Source: Ardenticatenaceae bacterium (GTDB taxonomy: Bacteria > Chloroflexota > Anaerolineae > Promineifilales > Promineifilaceae). Taken from it: a stretch of 64,000 nt of DNA. Under the pieces are notes generated by a model. It was given only the letters and a program-made list of their open reading frames with translations. It made no database searches and was not told the DNA's origin. How positions within the stretch are numbered: position 1 is the first letter of the stretch; every line of letters begins with the position of its first letter. The position numbers and the translations under genes were made by a program. This document shows, piece by piece, positions 24,754 through 34,098 of the stretch. The stretch lies in the NCBI GenBank assembly GCA_030065875.1, contig JASJCR010000010.1:32353-96352 (forward strand), read 5' to 3'.

Positions 24754-27537
24754 TCAAGGGGAGTAAACCGAAACGCCACCGGCCGTCATGAACCAAATAT
24801 CCCCGGTAGTGGCCATCTCAATTCGAAAAATGTTTTGATCAGCCAGCTTCCGATCAAAATCCAATTTTTCCCAATCCGAACGACCCAGTAAATAAATCCC
24901 TTCTTCACTCCCGACCCATGGCTGACCGGATGACGTCAAAGCCAGTGCATGAGGTTGATTTTCAATCAGGCGTTCATCTAGGTCAATCGTTACCACCCGC
25001 TCATTGACCAGCTGGAAAAGTTGATCGCTGGTCAAAAACCAGAGTCGATCTTGTTGATCGGTTGCAAAATCGATAAATGTCCGGCCGCGCAAACCCAAGA
25101 TCGGCCAATCAAGCTCGCCGCTTTCCAAATCCAGCGCAATCGCCCCGTTGTTGGCGGTTGCCCACCAAATTCGATTGTTGGTCTCTTCTAATATCCCCGA
25201 CACAACCTGTAACTCTTCCCGATGCTCGACAAATGAGCACCGCTGGTCGTTTAGGGCCACAATGCCGAGTTCGGTGCCCAACCATACCCCTGAGGAAGTG
25301 GCGATCACATCACTCACGGCCGCTCGGGATAAATCGCTCTCATAACGCACCCATTGATCTTGCTCCGGCCAGTAACGAGCCAGCCGAGCTTCTCGATCCG
25401 CAATCCAAACCGATCCTTCCTGATCGACCACGATAGATCGAGCGCTTGACCATACCAGGCGAAAATCATCGGGCTGATAAAGCAGTTGATCAGGAGCCAC
25501 GCTGCCCACCTCTCCAAAATAAGTACCAAACCAAACGCGCTGACCGGCCGTGACCCCCATTGTCATCACTTCATCCCGGCGAGGGCCAAATGATGGGCCG
25601 TGACCCCCATTTTCCGCCTGCGGATCGATAATATTGTGAATCGTACTCCAGCGGCCGTTTTCAAATACGCTAAACCCTAAACGGCTGTTGGCGTATCCGG
25701 CGTAAACATCACCTTCCTGATCGATGGCCAGGGTCGTAACTTCTTCGCTGGCTAACCCATCCGATAAATCGTACCTCTCCCATTGCCCTTCAGAAAAGTG
25801 AACCACCCCCTTCTTGCTGGATAACCACAGACCATTTTCATTTGAAACAAATCCATAAGTCGGGGATTCAACAGGTGGAAACGGGATAAACGCGGGCCGA
25901 TCGTCAACAAGATGAGCGATACCATTGTTGGAAACAAACCACACCAATCCAGCCGGGTCAACCGTCAGGCGGAAGACATTTTCAGGGATAATTAATTCCC
26001 AACGCCCCTGGCCAGGGTCCAGACGGAAAAGCCCTTCTTCTAGCCCGACCCAGACTTGATTGTCCTCATCAACCACAATTGAGCGGGCGACGCTTTCGGC
26101 CGGCCAGCCGGCCGAAAAAGAGTGCCATCGAGCCCCGTCAAACCCCATCGCCCCCCAGTCGCTGGCAAACCATACCCAACCATTGGGGGCCAAAGCACCG
26201 CTCGATATCGTGTTGGTGTTGGGTCCGGCGGTATCACAACCTTGCCTAGACCACGATGTCCCATCATACAGGGACAATCCGGCATCTGGAAACTCACCGG
26301 CCACCACAACCTGAGATCCGTTGATGGCTATGGCCGCGGCCGGGAAATCGGAAATTATCCCCCAGCCTCCATTTTCATAAAGATAGGTTCCCCGATCGCT
26401 GGTCAACCAAACTCCGGTTTCATTTTCGGCCCAATCAGTTATGCCCTGGGGGACATCGCTTGGGAGGGTGATCGCTGCCCAATCACGGCCCGTTGAGTCC
26501 GACCGCCACAGCCCGGTTGCCGTTCCTACAAACAGCTGATCTCCAATCTGCTTGAGCATTTGCACCGATGACCTCGGCAAAGATTGGTGGGTGATCGCCC
26601 CGTCAAAAAAAGCGATTTCACTTACGCTTGAATCTTCATAACCGATCCAGGCCGTGCCGTTTGATCGCGGAAATAAATCACTGATTTTCGCTTCATACAA
26701 ACCATCTTTAACCGTAATTCGATCCCACCGGCCGGCGGTAAACCGACCAATGCCGGCCGGGGTCACCGCCCATACCGTCCCGTCACCCCCCACCCGAATT
26801 TGGGAAACCTGATCGTTAATCAATCCATCGTTCAACGAATAGTTTTCCCAATCAGAGCCGTTGTAGCGCCATACTCCCTCTTCCGACCCAACCCATAAAC
26901 CGGATAGGCCGCTGGCCACATCATTTACTCGTGGGGGGACGACATTGAGTAAATTAAACCGCACCGTGCGCCAGACCTGTCCATCAAAGCGGATTAAACG
27001 GTTGGAGACCACACTCCACACAACCCCCTCTCGATCAACGACCAACCGCGATACCGATAATCCCGGCAAACCATCCGCCATGGTAAACGTTTTCCAGCGA
27101 CGGCCGTTATATCGTACTATTCCCCGGTTTTCAGTACCGATCCAAATATTTCCCTGTAAATCGGCCGCAATTGTCGTCAGCCGATTGCCGGGAAGTCCGT
27201 GGTCGACTGTGAGGTGAACCTGGGTTTCATTTTGCGGATCGATAACCACCAAACCACCATCTGTCGCTAGCCACCAATAACCGTGGGCGCTGATTAAATC
27301 GCGAACCGTTTCCGCATTGGCGTATGTCTGCCACTGTGGATCTGCCTTAACGGCCAGCGGCAAAGAATTGATGTCGGCGTTTCCAGGCACGCTTGAAACA
27401 GTGGGTTGGTATTGAGTGTAAAATTGATAGAGGTAAAAAGATACCCCTCCGCAAAGAGCCAAAAACACCACAGCTCCCAAAGCCAGAGTAACCCACCGCA
27501 AACCGCCTGAAACTTTTTGGTCCTTCATATGTGTCAT
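24754..27537 (-). CDS. Two-component-regulator-type propeller sensor protein without kinase
   Basis: A 927-residue protein: short cytoplasmic N-terminus, one transmembrane helix (about residues 16-36), then roughly 14-18 blades of the regulator-propeller type, such as IAADLQGNIWIGTENRGI, RYNGRRWKTF and VDREGVVWSVVSN. These normally form two seven-bladed propellers that face outside in hybrid sensor kinases. Here the protein simply ends with FMTAGGVSVYSP; there is no kinase, cyclase or HTH domain, so it must act through a partner or as a binding protein. Start at 27537 or at the second Met (27528). Confidence 0.85.
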   Translation of the reverse strand: MTHMKDQKVSGGLRWVTLALGAVVFLALCGGVSFYLYQFYTQYQPTVSSVPGNADINSLPLAVKADPQWQTYANAETVRDLISAHGYWWLATDGGLVVIDPQNETQVHLTVDHGLPGNRLTTIAADLQGNIWIGTENRGIVRYNGRRWKTFTMADGLPGLSVSRLVVDREGVVWSVVSNRLIRFDGQVWRTVRFNLLNVVPPRVNDVASGLSGLWVGSEEGVWRYNGSDWENYSLNDGLINDQVSQIRVGGDGTVWAVTPAGIGRFTAGRWDRITVKDGLYEAKISDLFPRSNGTAWIGYEDSSVSEIAFFDGAITHQSLPRSSVQMLKQIGDQLFVGTATGLWRSDSTGRDWAAITLPSDVPQGITDWAENETGVWLTSDRGTYLYENGGWGIISDFPAAAIAINGSQVVVAGEFPDAGLSLYDGTSWSRQGCDTAGPNTNTISSGALAPNGWVWFASDWGAMGFDGARWHSFSAGWPAESVARSIVVDEDNQVWVGLEEGLFRLDPGQGRWELIIPENVFRLTVDPAGLVWFVSNNGIAHLVDDRPAFIPFPPVESPTYGFVSNENGLWLSSKKGVVHFSEGQWERYDLSDGLASEEVTTLAIDQEGDVYAGYANSRLGFSVFENGRWSTIHNIIDPQAENGGHGPSFGPRRDEVMTMGVTAGQRVWFGTYFGEVGSVAPDQLLYQPDDFRLVWSSARSIVVDQEGSVWIADREARLARYWPEQDQWVRYESDLSRAAVSDVIATSSGVWLGTELGIVALNDQRCSFVEHREELQVVSGILEETNNRIWWATANNGAIALDLESGELDWPILGLRGRTFIDFATDQQDRLWFLTSDQLFQLVNERVVTIDLDERLIENQPHALALTSSGQPWVGSEEGIYLLGRSDWEKLDFDRKLADQNIFRIEMATTGDIWFMTAGGVSVYSP

Positions 27538-27831
27538 TATGAGTGCTGCACATCAAAAGCAAGTCGACAGCCGAATATTCTTAGAAGGTGTTGATATTCA
27601 CTGTTTCCAGTCAGTATGCCGGTTTTTTGTTTTCCATTTGTAAAAATTGCATAAGAAAAAGGAGTCAGAAACGATTCATCTTCCCAGCCATGTATTTTTT
27701 GCCGATCTATCTGTCACGTATGGGGTAACAGTCAGCAAAAATTTAATCATGATGCTGAACTTCTACGACGAAGACGTTGATTCCCCATCAGCTGACCGTC
27801 AATCGCAATACTTGAAGATTGAGGAAAAGAA

Positions 27832-29829
27832 ATGACAACCTGGACAACACGAATAAGGCAGCAGTTTTCGCTCACCCTACTGAAGGAAAATTTACGGCCG
27901 GTCGCGGCTGTCACCCTAAGCGCTCTGATCGTTTTGGGAACTTGGAACGGTTTAAGCGACCTTGACGTTTACGCCCGCCTGGCATTTATGATGTTTGGTC
28001 TGGCAATTGTGGGTTGGACTCTCACCAGCATCAACAACACTTATATTGCGGTGGCCGCCGCGCTTTCATTTACCCTGGTAGGGGTAGACGAGCCCACACG
28101 ATTTTTTGAATCTTTGGCAGACCCGATCATCTGGCTTCTTATCGCCGCCTTTGTCGTTTCGGCCGGAGTCAGCGCCTCCGGTCTTTCAACTCGCATCACC
28201 ATTGCGCTGGCCACGCGCGCCCGTACAGTACAGCACTTATTTTATTTATTAACGGTTGTGCTGATCATAACCGCTTTTATCATTCCCTCTACGAGCGGCC
28301 GAGCAGCGTTAATGGTGCCAATCTTTGTCGGACTGAGTCAAAATATCGCCCACCGTCCTACCGTTCGCGCCCTGTCCCTGCTCTTTCCTACCGTCATTTT
28401 ACTATCGGCCATCGCTTCCCTAATTGGGGCCGGGGCCCACCTGGTTACGGTTGATCTGCTGTGGCATATGGGGTACGAGCGCATTAGCTTTGGACGCTGG
28501 ATCGTTTTAGGACTTCCCTTTGCCATTGTCAGCAGCTTTGTATCTGTTTGGATTCTGCTGCGCATGTTTCTTTCAAAGGGAGAGCGTCACCAGCCGCTGC
28601 AAATCTCGGCCAACCAGCTGGATGATGGCTACTCTCCACAATGGTCCCGCACCGAAAAATATGTTGGCCTTTTGATCACCGGATTAGTCGTACTCTGGTC
28701 CACGGAAGCATGGCACGGATTTAACAATACGATCATTGCCATCATCGGTGCTCTGCTGATTACCGCGCCCAATTATGGGGTCGTCGATTTCAAAAAAGCG
28801 GTCAATTCGGTGAACTGGAACCTCATTCTGTTCATGGCCGCCACCCTTAAATTAGGTGAGGCGCTGATTGAATCCGGTGGGGCGCAGTGGCTGGTCGAGT
28901 CGATTTTTATGACGATGCAGGAATCACTCGCTCAATCCTCGTTCTGGACGATATCGCTTATTGCTCTGATCGCCTTGTTATCCCACCTTCTCATCACCTC
29001 GCGAACCGCTCGAGCATCGGTGGTTGTCCCCCTAGTCATTTTGGTAGCAGCTTCACTCGGTTACTCGCCCGTTCCTATCGCCTTTCTGACCACCGTGGGC
29101 GTTGGTTTTTGCCTGACCCTGCCCGTCAGCGCCAAACCGGTCGCCATGTTTGCCAATGCGGATGAACGGGCGTATCAGCCGCGGGACCTGCTGCGGTACA
29201 GCAGCATTTTGCTTCCGGTCCATCTGGTCTTGCTGGTGGCCTTCGCCTTTGGAGTCTGGCCGGCATTTGGCATGTCGCTTTCGCAAACTGAAATTCCGCC
29301 GAGCACCGTACCCTCCGCACCGGGCTGGATCGACCTGCCCGATTACAATCCGGTCAGCCCGAACCCGCTGTCAATCTTCCTCGGTGTCTCAACTCAAAAA
29401 GGTCCAATCGATGAATCGGCCGTTCCCGGAGATCCACATGGCAATCAGCCTATTTTAATTCCGCTTACCCCTGCTCCCACCCCCACAACGGAGCCGCAAT
29501 CCACAGCCGTTCCACCAAATCAGGAAGAAGCTGGAAGTGAAACACCCAATGAACCGGAAGAGCTGATTGGTCAACCGGAGGAGCAAGAAAGGGAAGGGTC
29601 CGATGATGACCAGTTGGAAGAAGGCCCTGCAGCGGACGATTCGGCCAAATCCGGTGACGATGAGGCCGTTGAACCGGAACAGGATGAAGCAGGGGATGAC
29701 CAGGAAAGCGAACAATCACCACCGCCATCCCCACCCAACAGCGATGATGAACTCCCGCAACCTGGAAACCGCGGAGATTCATCCTCAGATGATGATGATC
29801 GTAACGATCACAATGATGACGAAGATTAA
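27832..29829 (+). CDS. DASS/SLC13-type permease with a long acidic C-terminal tail
   Basis: A 665-residue protein. Residues about 20-480 form a polytopic permease with two inverted repeats: IIPSTSGRAALMVPIFV and LLITSRTARASVVVPLVIL are the paired substrate motifs (STSGRAA and SRTARAS). The rest (about 490-665) is a disordered tail, first Pro/Thr-rich (PLTPAPTPTTEPQ), then strongly acidic with runs of Asp and Glu, and ending DDDDRNDHNDDED. The tail is not part of the known family. Its position after the last helix and its PTPTP linker style, like that of exported proteins, suggest it is outside the cell, where it could bind cations. Substrate unknown. Confidence 0.83.
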   Translation: MTTWTTRIRQQFSLTLLKENLRPVAAVTLSALIVLGTWNGLSDLDVYARLAFMMFGLAIVGWTLTSINNTYIAVAAALSFTLVGVDEPTRFFESLADPIIWLLIAAFVVSAGVSASGLSTRITIALATRARTVQHLFYLLTVVLIITAFIIPSTSGRAALMVPIFVGLSQNIAHRPTVRALSLLFPTVILLSAIASLIGAGAHLVTVDLLWHMGYERISFGRWIVLGLPFAIVSSFVSVWILLRMFLSKGERHQPLQISANQLDDGYSPQWSRTEKYVGLLITGLVVLWSTEAWHGFNNTIIAIIGALLITAPNYGVVDFKKAVNSVNWNLILFMAATLKLGEALIESGGAQWLVESIFMTMQESLAQSSFWTISLIALIALLSHLLITSRTARASVVVPLVILVAASLGYSPVPIAFLTTVGVGFCLTLPVSAKPVAMFANADERAYQPRDLLRYSSILLPVHLVLLVAFAFGVWPAFGMSLSQTEIPPSTVPSAPGWIDLPDYNPVSPNPLSIFLGVSTQKGPIDESAVPGDPHGNQPILIPLTPAPTPTTEPQSTAVPPNQEEAGSETPNEPEELIGQPEEQEREGSDDDQLEEGPAADDSAKSGDDEAVEPEQDEAGDDQESEQSPPPSPPNSDDELPQPGNRGDSSSDDDDRNDHNDDED

Positions 29830-29897
29830 TTGAACCAGCAGCTGCAAATTGTTTATTATTTAAGCAAGAGCTGCATACACGGAAATAGGAGATACAG

Positions 29898-31067
29898 ATG
29901 ACCATTCACATTTTAGTAGCCCCCTCAGGATTCAAAGAGAGTCTGGAAGCCGAATTGGCGGCCGATTGTATCGAAGAAGGTGTTTTGCGAGTCTTTCCCG
30001 ACGCTATTGTTGACAAAGTCCCCCTTGTTGATGGCGGTGAAGGATCAACCCGTACCCTGGTCAAAGCAACCGGGGGTGACCTCTACAAGACGACCGTGAC
30101 CGGTCCAGTAGGGGTACCGGTTGATTCATACTACGGAATTCTCGGTGGCGACGGCCCCAAAACCGGTATCGTCGAATTGGCTGCCGCCGCCGGGCTGGCG
30201 CTCGTCCCTCGTGATCAACGCGATCCGCAAAAAACCACCACCTTTGGGGTTGGCGAGCTCATTCGTGAGCTGATGGAGAAACACCAGCCGGAGCGCATCC
30301 TGGTCGGCTGCGGCGATTCTGGGACAAACGATGGCGGTATCGGTATGGCCCAGGCGCTTGGGGTTCGTTTTCTCGATACGGATGGTCAAGAATTGGGGTA
30401 CGGCGGTGAGCAGCTCAAAAACCTGGCCTCAATCGACATGAGCGGCCGTCACCCTCTGCTCGATGAGGTGCAAATCGATGTGGCCTGCAACTGGTTCAAT
30501 ATATTAACCGGTGAAAATGGGGTGTCTCGGGTGTTTGGGCCGCAAAAAGGGGCCACCCCGGAACAGGTTGAAGAGATGTCGGCCACCATGGACCGTTTTG
30601 CAGCTATCATCGAGCGTGATACTCAAACAAACGTGTGGACGATCAACGGCGGCGGAGCTTCTGGCGGAACCGGGGCTGGTCTGGTGGCCTTCTTAGGCGC
30701 CACCCTCTATCCGCGATTTGACATCATTTTAGATTATCTCGACTTTGACCAGCGCTTGCGCCATGCCGATTTGGTTATCACTGCTGAGGGGGCCATCGAT
30801 TTTCAAACGCCGCGAGGCAAAGTTCCGGCCGAGGTAGCCCAACGGGCCAAAGCGCTTGGCCTACCGGTTATCGCTCTGGCCGGCACCCTTGGTCGCGGCG
30901 CGGAAGACAATTACGCCAGCGGAATCGATGCCTTCACCAGCATCTTGCCCGCCCCCATCACCCTGGAAGACGCCATCGAGCAAGGACCAGAGTTTTTAGC
31001 CGATTGTGCTGAACGCAGCATGCGGTTTGTCAAAGTTGGCTCCCAATTTTTAGCCGGGGCCATATAA
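29898..31067 (+). CDS. Glycerate 2-kinase (GlxK family)
   Basis: A 389-residue glycerate kinase of the GlxK/GarK type, which phosphorylates D-glycerate with ATP. Family marks: VAPSGFKESLEAELAA at the N-terminus, GGEGSTRTLVKATGG, ILVGCGDSGTNDGGIGMAQA, GGGASGGTGAGLVAFL (ATP site) and VITAEGAIDFQT. Length is typical. AGGAGA precedes the ATG. A long-stem terminator is seen 134 bases downstream. No glyoxylate genes are next to it. Confidence 0.93.
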   Translation: MTIHILVAPSGFKESLEAELAADCIEEGVLRVFPDAIVDKVPLVDGGEGSTRTLVKATGGDLYKTTVTGPVGVPVDSYYGILGGDGPKTGIVELAAAAGLALVPRDQRDPQKTTTFGVGELIRELMEKHQPERILVGCGDSGTNDGGIGMAQALGVRFLDTDGQELGYGGEQLKNLASIDMSGRHPLLDEVQIDVACNWFNILTGENGVSRVFGPQKGATPEQVEEMSATMDRFAAIIERDTQTNVWTINGGGASGGTGAGLVAFLGATLYPRFDIILDYLDFDQRLRHADLVITAEGAIDFQTPRGKVPAEVAQRAKALGLPVIALAGTLGRGAEDNYASGIDAFTSILPAPITLEDAIEQGPEFLADCAERSMRFVKVGSQFLAGAI

Positions 31068-31071
31068 CAAC

Positions 31072-31150
31072 GTCTTTTGTAAGGGCTTGGCTAGCCAAGC
31101 CCTTACTAGCCAAGCCCCTACAAATGTGGATGGGTTAAATCGCCCTCGGA
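31072..31150 (-). repeat. Dispersed palindromic repeat, copy 3 (inverted)
   Basis: Reverse-complement copy of the repeat at 5117: read on the minus strand it runs GGGCGATTTAACCCATCCAC, TTTGTAGGGGCTTGGCTAG, a duplicated palindrome half, and CCCTTACAAAAGAC. It lies directly after the glycerate kinase stop. Confidence 0.72.
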
Positions 31151-31163
31151 ACACCTTTTCCTT

Positions 31164-32729
31164 CTACTCACTTGCAATTGCTTCTAAATTTGAATTTTGC
31201 CCCTGCTGCGGCCGGTCATTTGCACAGTTCGCAGCAGGGTTTTTATATACCACGATGGTGCCCGACCGAAAAACCTCAGGCCACATTTCAACGCTTCTGA
31301 CCGTTTCCGTTAATCCAGCCACATGCACAACCGCCCAATTTCGCCACAAATCATCAATCACCACATAGTGAGCACAGCTAAATCGAGGTTGAAATACCCA
31401 GCGATCTGATGGAATATCTGGCGGGAAATGAGGGGTTTCTAATCCATTCACGGCCACCGCCATCTGAAAATCGGCCGTGTTGGCGGTGATCCGCCATCCA
31501 ACGGCCGGTGAAGCGATTACCATGTCCTCTTCCCTGAACCTGCCGTTGATAAAATTGGTGACGGCGGTTACATCCGCCCCGTTGAGCAAAAATCGATCGA
31601 TGACCGTTCCAAATTGATTTTGCACGCGACCGGCCGTCAGCCAGATCGACATGGCCAGCGGTAACCCGATCACCACGACCGTCACGACACCTCCAACCCA
31701 ACGACTCTGAAATCCATTAAGTAAATAGGACCATCCTGATCGAACGATGACAGCCGCCCCTAAAGCGATCAGGGGCAGCAGCCAGCTGATGTAGTAATAG
31801 CTCAATTCCACCAGGGGAACGGTGCGGCCCAACATCAAAAGAGGAATCCCCAGCGCCAGAAGTATCAAATTTCGCCAGGGAAGCGGCCGCACCAACCACA
31901 CGCCCACCAAAGCAAAGGCGATCCAGCTGTCACCGGTAATCAGCCGGGTGTAATTTTCGACCGCCAAATACGCCTGATCGAGAGGTGATCGGCCACCCAG
32001 GCGGGTCAGCGTGTAGGCCAGATCAAATAAAAAAGCGGTTCTGTTGGTTAACAGGTTAAAAATCACAAACGTGGTCAGAGGGGCGGCCGCCAGTATCCCG
32101 CTCCACCAGGCATTCCGCCAGTTATGCCAAAGCACGACGAGTGCCAAAAGCAGTGCGATGCTGATCATGGCCAGATCGGTCAGAAGGCCAAAACCAACAG
32201 CCACCGCGGCCATCGCCAGCCACCGTTTCTTATCTGGTGACTCGCCAATCAACATCTTTCCCAATCCCCACAGGGTGAGCAGCAGCAGCGGGGTCAATAA
32301 GTTATAGCTAAATCCCAACCGGCTGTACAAAATCGCCTGGGGATAAATGGCCAGCATGAGGGCGGCCGTCAAACCCAACCAGCGATCCCGGCTGAGAGAA
32401 TTGGTCACCACATACAGCAAAAAAACAGAACCCGTTCCCAAAGCGGCCGTTAACCCTCTCAAAGCCAGAATGTTGCCGCCTAGAAGGCGCATCGACCCGG
32501 CCAGGAGCCACTCAAATAAGGGCAGTCGCGCAAAAAGAAGGGTGGATTGATTGATGGCAAAATATTGCGTGCGGCCGTCTAAAATATGGTGGGCAATTTC
32601 AAGATGGGTGCCTTCATCGCTAAACCAGCCGGGATTTGCGGCCAGATTAAAAAAGCGCAAATAAGCCGCCAGGGCAACGATAAACAGGAGGAGAATCAGG
32701 TGCGTGAAGCCGGCGCGTTTGAGAAGCAT
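31164..32729 (-). CDS. GT39-type membrane glycosyltransferase (ArnT/PMT-like)
   Basis: A roughly 521-residue polytopic GT-C glycosyltransferase. The first outer loop has the catalytic acidic pair in NPGWFSDEGTHLEIAHHIL, typical of family 39 (polyprenyl-phosphate-sugar dependent). About ten helices follow, then a C-terminal soluble domain of about 120 residues. I take the ATG at 32729 (MLLKRAGFTHLIL); an earlier ATG at 32804 adds 25 residues without family similarity. The C-terminal 20 residues are encoded across a terminator for the opposite strand. Acceptor unknown; it probably glycosylates a surface molecule. Confidence 0.85.
   Translation of the reverse strand: MLLKRAGFTHLILLLFIVALAAYLRFFNLAANPGWFSDEGTHLEIAHHILDGRTQYFAINQSTLLFARLPLFEWLLAGSMRLLGGNILALRGLTAALGTGSVFLLYVVTNSLSRDRWLGLTAALMLAIYPQAILYSRLGFSYNLLTPLLLLTLWGLGKMLIGESPDKKRWLAMAAVAVGFGLLTDLAMISIALLLALVVLWHNWRNAWWSGILAAAPLTTFVIFNLLTNRTAFLFDLAYTLTRLGGRSPLDQAYLAVENYTRLITGDSWIAFALVGVWLVRPLPWRNLILLALGIPLLMLGRTVPLVELSYYYISWLLPLIALGAAVIVRSGWSYLLNGFQSRWVGGVVTVVVIGLPLAMSIWLTAGRVQNQFGTVIDRFLLNGADVTAVTNFINGRFREEDMVIASPAVGWRITANTADFQMAVAVNGLETPHFPPDIPSDRWVFQPRFSCAHYVVIDDLWRNWAVVHVAGLTETVRSVEMWPEVFRSGTIVVYKNPAANCANDRPQQGQNSNLEAIASE
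31201..31244 (+). terminator. Intrinsic terminator for glycerate kinase, embedded in the convergent gene
   Basis: A perfect 10-base stem, CCCTGCTGCG (31201-31210) with CGCAGCAGGG (31230-31239), a 19-base loop and TTTTT. It is oriented to end the glycerate kinase transcript and lies inside the last codons of the convergent glycosyltransferase gene. Confidence 0.7.
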
Positions 32730-32853
32730 ATCGAAATGATAAACAGAAAAAAGGGAAAAACTCGACGTCGAGTCGATTGGTAGGCTCCGCTTTATCTTCG
32801 CCAATTTGCGGTAGGGTCGAGAAAGCTCCCGACCCTACCTCTTGGTTTCATAA

Positions 32854-33921
32854 TTAACCGATCATTTCAATCGGAATAAAGCTCGAATCATCCATGAGGG
32901 TCATCACGCTGACCCGTGCAGCTACCTGCTGGGCGACGGCCGAAAACGCTTCGGCCGCGGCCGACTGGGGTTCAACCACCACAATCGGATTTCCGGTATC
33001 GCCCCCTTCCCGGACCGCGGCCGCCAGGGGGATGGTGCCCAAATACTCCGTTTGGTTGTTGGTGGCCAACATTGACCCGGCTCCGGTGCCAAACATTTCG
33101 CCGCTCATGTTTTCGACAACCCCGATAATTGGTACATTGAGGGTTTCAAAGGTTTTTAACCCGCGCAGCGCATCGGAGGCGGCCACCATCATCGGCTGGG
33201 TAACAATCACCGCGCCCGAAAGGGGCAGCGTTTGGGCCAGCGACAGCTGTGCATCCCCAGTTCCGGGAGGAAGATCAATGATGAGATAATCCAAATCTCC
33301 CCATTCCACATCGGTCAACAGCTGGCGAATGGCGCTGTGGAGCATCGGTCCACGCCAAATCATCGGCTTGTTGGGATCGGAGAGAAAGGCCATGGAAATA
33401 AACTTTACCCCATGAGCTTCGGCCGGAATCAGCTTTCGATTTTGCGGGGGAGGCATTTTGTCGACCCCCATCATCATGGGAATATTGGGACCCAAAATAT
33501 CAGCATCAAGCAAACCAACCGAGGCCCCGGTTTGAGCCAGAGCGATGGCCAGGTTGACCGAAACGGTGCTCTTGCCAACACCACCCTTGCCGCTGGCGAT
33601 GGCAATCGCATGTTTGAACTTTTGCCCCAGCTGTTCGGCAATTCGCTGATTTTCGGGAACGTTAGCGTCAAAATTAACCTTGATGCTGCCGATATTTTCT
33701 ACCCCAGCCAGCGCCGCCCGGCAATCCCCCTCCATTTTCCCACGCAGCGGGCAAGCTGGCGTGGTCAACATGATCGTAAATTCAACATCGCGGCCCTGGA
33801 TATCCAAATTGCGAATCATGTTGAGTGATACAAGGTCCCGATGCAATTCCGGTTCGATTACCGTTGATAGCGCCTTCATCACCGCTTCTTCGGTGACACC
33901 GCCTGAATTTTTTCCTAACAT
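32854..33921 (-). CDS. mrp: Mrp/NBP35-family P-loop ATPase with N-terminal DUF59 domain
   Basis: A 355-residue Mrp protein: DUF59/MIP18 domain (about residues 8-85, with TTPACPLRGKM), then a deviant Walker A ASGKGGVGKSTVSVNLA and switch DADILGPNIP. Relatives (ApbC, NBP35, Ind1) carry Fe-S clusters to target apoproteins. Unlike those, the segment after GVVENMSG lacks the CxxC that binds the bridging cluster and passes straight to EMFGTGAG, as in some other bacterial Mrp proteins. Start at ATG 33921 with AGAGG five bases before; a GTG at 33927 is less likely. It follows the nuo operon on the same strand but after a strong terminator. Confidence 0.92.
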   Translation of the reverse strand: MLGKNSGGVTEEAVMKALSTVIEPELHRDLVSLNMIRNLDIQGRDVEFTIMLTTPACPLRGKMEGDCRAALAGVENIGSIKVNFDANVPENQRIAEQLGQKFKHAIAIASGKGGVGKSTVSVNLAIALAQTGASVGLLDADILGPNIPMMMGVDKMPPPQNRKLIPAEAHGVKFISMAFLSDPNKPMIWRGPMLHSAIRQLLTDVEWGDLDYLIIDLPPGTGDAQLSLAQTLPLSGAVIVTQPMMVAASDALRGLKTFETLNVPIIGVVENMSGEMFGTGAGSMLATNNQTEYLGTIPLAAAVREGGDTGNPIVVVEPQSAAAEAFSAVAQQVAARVSVMTLMDDSSFIPIEMIG

Positions 33922-34030
33922 AAACACCTCTTTTGATTAACCGCCCGTTTGCATGTTAAACGAATGGTCGAATTCTTCCTGTTTCCGTTCCCATTTTGCC
34001 TAAAAGGTATCAGAAGCAAAACAGAACGGT

Positions 34031-34070
34031 AAAAAAAAAGGATTTTTCACATTTAAAACGTGAAAAACCC
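34031..34070 (-). terminator. Intrinsic terminator of the iscX-nuoBCDI operon
   Basis: Read on the minus strand: GGGTTTTTCAC (34060-34070), a 9-base loop, GTGAAAAATCC (34040-34050), then nine T residues (34031-34039). This is a clear stem plus T-run 29 bases after the nuoI stop, so mrp is probably a separate transcript. Confidence 0.8.
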
Positions 34071-34098
34071 TGCTAAAGTTATGGTACTTTTAAATAAG

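Noticed and set aside
27647..27835. 62-residue frame whose stop overlaps the DASS permease start (ATGA)
   Set aside because: TTG start with no ribosome site and no recognisable features. The overlap is suggestive, but support is too weak. The rest of the gap 27538-27831 holds nothing I recognise.
33232..33828. 198-residue frame opposite mrp
   Set aside because: Antisense shadow of a well-conserved gene; composition follows the mrp codons.
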